64,000 nucleotides of DNA, from contig NZ_CP132334.1 of NCBI RefSeq assembly GCF_030758415.1, positions 186,001 to 250,000 on the forward strand. The letters run 5' to 3'. The stretch comes from Parvularcula sp. IMCC14364 (lineage in GTDB: Bacteria; Pseudomonadota; Alphaproteobacteria; Caulobacterales; Parvularculaceae). The notes below the pieces were generated by a model, which worked only from the letters and a program-made list of their open reading frames with translations, searched no databases and had not been told where the DNA came from. Shown piece by piece: positions 62,893 through 64,000 of this stretch (its first letter is position 1; every line of letters starts with the position of its first letter). Position numbers and translations under genes: made by a program.

Positions 62893-63822
62893 GAGCCTGA
62901 TCCAAAAGTATCTGGGTGATTTCAACGACTTATGATTCTCTTTGTTTGCTTAAGACACGGAGGATCAGATGAGTTGGAATGAAACCACCCGCACATATTA
63001 TGACCGCAGTTTCCTGCGCTATGCAAGTGATCTGACGGACGACGAATGGGCTTTGATTGAACCTGAAATACCTCTTCCAAATCGGATGGGGCGTCCTCGC
63101 AAGTGGCCGATGCGGGAGATCATGAACGCCTTGTTGTATATCGCGTCTACTGGCTGCCAATGGCGCATGTTACCAAGGGATTTCCCGCCTTTTTCGACGG
63201 TTCAGAAATATTTTTATTGGTGGCGTGATGACAGATTGCTGGAAAAGATCAATCACCGCCTGCTGTTTGAATGCCGCGAAGCACACGGCAGAAGCCCACA
63301 CCCCAGCGCAGGTGTGATCGATAGCCAGTCGGTTAAAACCACAGAAAGTGGCGGTATTACTGGCTTTGACGCGGGCAAAAATATAAAAGGCCGCAAGCGG
63401 CATATTCTGACGGATACGGAAGGCTTTCTGGTGACAGCACTTGTGCATGCCGCGGATGTACAGGATCGCGACGGCGCACCAGCGGTGTTGATGGAAGCGC
63501 GAGACAAATTTCCATGGCTTCGCCATATCTTTGCCGATGGTGGCTATGCGGGAGATAAGCTAAAGCGCAAACTTAAAAAAGTCGGTCCATTCCGGATGGA
63601 AATCATCAAGCGATCCGATAAAATGAAAGGCTTTAAAGTCCTGCCCCGGCGATGGGTCGTAGAACGCACATTCGCATGGTTAGGGCGATCACGCCGTCTC
63701 GCCAAGGATTGGGAACGATGCTGGACCTCAGCTATCGCATGGCTATTCATGGCTCACATCCGTATCGCAACAAGACGACTGGCAAGAGCATGTTTCATAT
63801 GAAAGACTTTTGATTCAGACTC
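62893..63822 (+). mobile_element. IS5-family element (IS1031-type), copy B, 930 bp
   Basis: Same length, ends and sequence as copy A but inverted relative to it. TTA duplications at 62890-62892 and 63823-63825. Inserted in the 11th or 12th codon of the DUF4279 gene. Confidence 0.93.
62969..63802 (+). CDS. IS1031-type transposase (copy B)
   Basis: 277 residues, intact and identical to the copy A product, with the same DDE triad motifs (VIDSQS, FADGGY, VVERTF). Read in the direction opposite to the gene it interrupts. Confidence 0.93.
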   Translation: MSWNETTRTYYDRSFLRYASDLTDDEWALIEPEIPLPNRMGRPRKWPMREIMNALLYIASTGCQWRMLPRDFPPFSTVQKYFYWWRDDRLLEKINHRLLFECREAHGRSPHPSAGVIDSQSVKTTESGGITGFDAGKNIKGRKRHILTDTEGFLVTALVHAADVQDRDGAPAVLMEARDKFPWLRHIFADGGYAGDKLKRKLKKVGPFRMEIIKRSDKMKGFKVLPRRWVVERTFAWLGRSRRLAKDWERCWTSAIAWLFMAHIRIATRRLARACFI

Positions 63823-63946
63823 TTAGGCTGACAGAACTTTTATGAAGAACAGTCATACTTCCTCGTTAATCGAACAATTCATAATTCGTATTACTGTAAT
63901 CGTGACAGCAAACAAAGCAGGCCCCGCGGACCGAGTGGCCTTCTAA

Positions 63947-64000
63947 TCATCCAATCCGGCTGCTCATCGCCAGAAATACCCGGTCAATGTGCTGATCCCT
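63947..64000 (-). CDS. Possible C-terminal end of a gene running off the window
   Basis: The minus-strand frame from the window edge encodes RDQHIDRVFLAMSSRIG and then TGA. Only 17 residues are visible and no family can be named. Weak evidence; it may be spurious. Confidence 0.3.
   Translation of the reverse strand, partial: RDQHIDRVFLAMSSRIG

Larger units (their letters stand above)
62501..63856 (-). pseudogene. DUF4279-family gene interrupted by IS1031-type copy B
   Basis: The main part (62501-62892) encodes LRFFGDQLIPDEVTRIIG, KGSWRLHVERR and a C-terminal LILHLDIYHDSEE, the DUF4279 pattern. The first codons lie beyond the IS: ATG at 63856, then TVLHKSSVSL to 63824. Joining at the TTA duplication restores one frame (SVSLRFFGD). 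Function unknown. DUF4279 genes are often found in toxin/immunity or accessory clusters. Confidence 0.8.

Noticed and set aside
49808-63822. The whole 14-kb region as an active composite transposon carrying the RiPP locus
   Set aside because: The HExxH and YcaO genes lie outside the IS pair, each IS has its own TTA duplication, and the content between looks largely chromosomal.
63890-63945. GC-rich imperfect hairpin near the window end as a terminator
   Set aside because: Arms pair poorly and there is no T tract; the adjacent gene fragment is too short to judge.

Overview
The window looks like chromosomal DNA of an alphaproteobacterium, probably a marine group near Hyphomonadaceae or Parvularculales. 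The assignment is an inference from gene content: an ffh-rpsP-rimM-trmD-rplS string, a CC0125/CC1285-type lipoprotein, an exosortase-V-type sorting locus, a ligase-associated exonuclease/ATP-dependent ligase pair and a Tad minor-pilin set. I saw no rRNA, tRNA or CRISPR array.

Layout. 0-12 kb: the end of an acyl-CoA dehydrogenase-like gene, a soluble transhydrogenase, an RND efflux pair, a Sel1/peptidoglycan-binding membrane protein with a lipoprotein, and a compact redox operon (two tiny membrane proteins, a ferric-reductase-like/Rieske fusion and a Cys-containing exported protein). 12-21 kb: an exopolysaccharide/exosortase operon (glycosyltransferases, EpsD-like, Wzz-like, CpsD-like, exosortase, EpsI, beta-helix protein). 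Three of its genes each carry one disabling lesion: a (TGCC)4 frameshift, an in-frame TAG and an in-frame TAA. 21-30 kb: MscS channel, lipoprotein, dicarboxylate symporter, half-size asparaginase and five Tad-type genes. 30-46 kb: conserved housekeeping genes (SRP, ribosome and tRNA maturation, rRNA methylation, DNA ligase/exonuclease, SAH hydrolase).

46-64 kb is the accessory region. An IS427-type IS5 element cuts off an EAL-domain gene. Next to it, on the minus strand, is a small RiPP-like locus: a 63-residue precursor with two near-identical 24-residue units, a strong intrinsic terminator, a HExxH peptide-modification enzyme, and a translationally coupled YcaO enzyme. An IS1031-type element sits exactly at the stop codon of the precursor gene, between it and the terminator. 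A second, apparently identical inverted copy interrupts a DUF4279 gene at 62.9-63.8 kb. Both halves of that gene still flank the second copy, so the segment between the two IS copies has kept its original orientation. I regard the precursor/HExxH/YcaO locus as the most likely undescribed system in the window. The two enzymes would act on the repeated Asp/Gly/Ser/Thr-rich peptide, with the terminator keeping enzyme expression below precursor expression. No transporter, protease, or YcaO partner (E1-like or TfuA) is visible, so the pathway is incomplete here or uses factors encoded elsewhere.

Between the IS elements lie a TPR/beta-barrel plus FecR pair, a flavodoxin-fold/VOC pair divergent from a Cys-rich regulator, a YebC-family regulator, membrane proteins, an MFS transporter, a beta-lactamase-fold hydrolase, a racemase homologue, a crotonase and small orphan genes.
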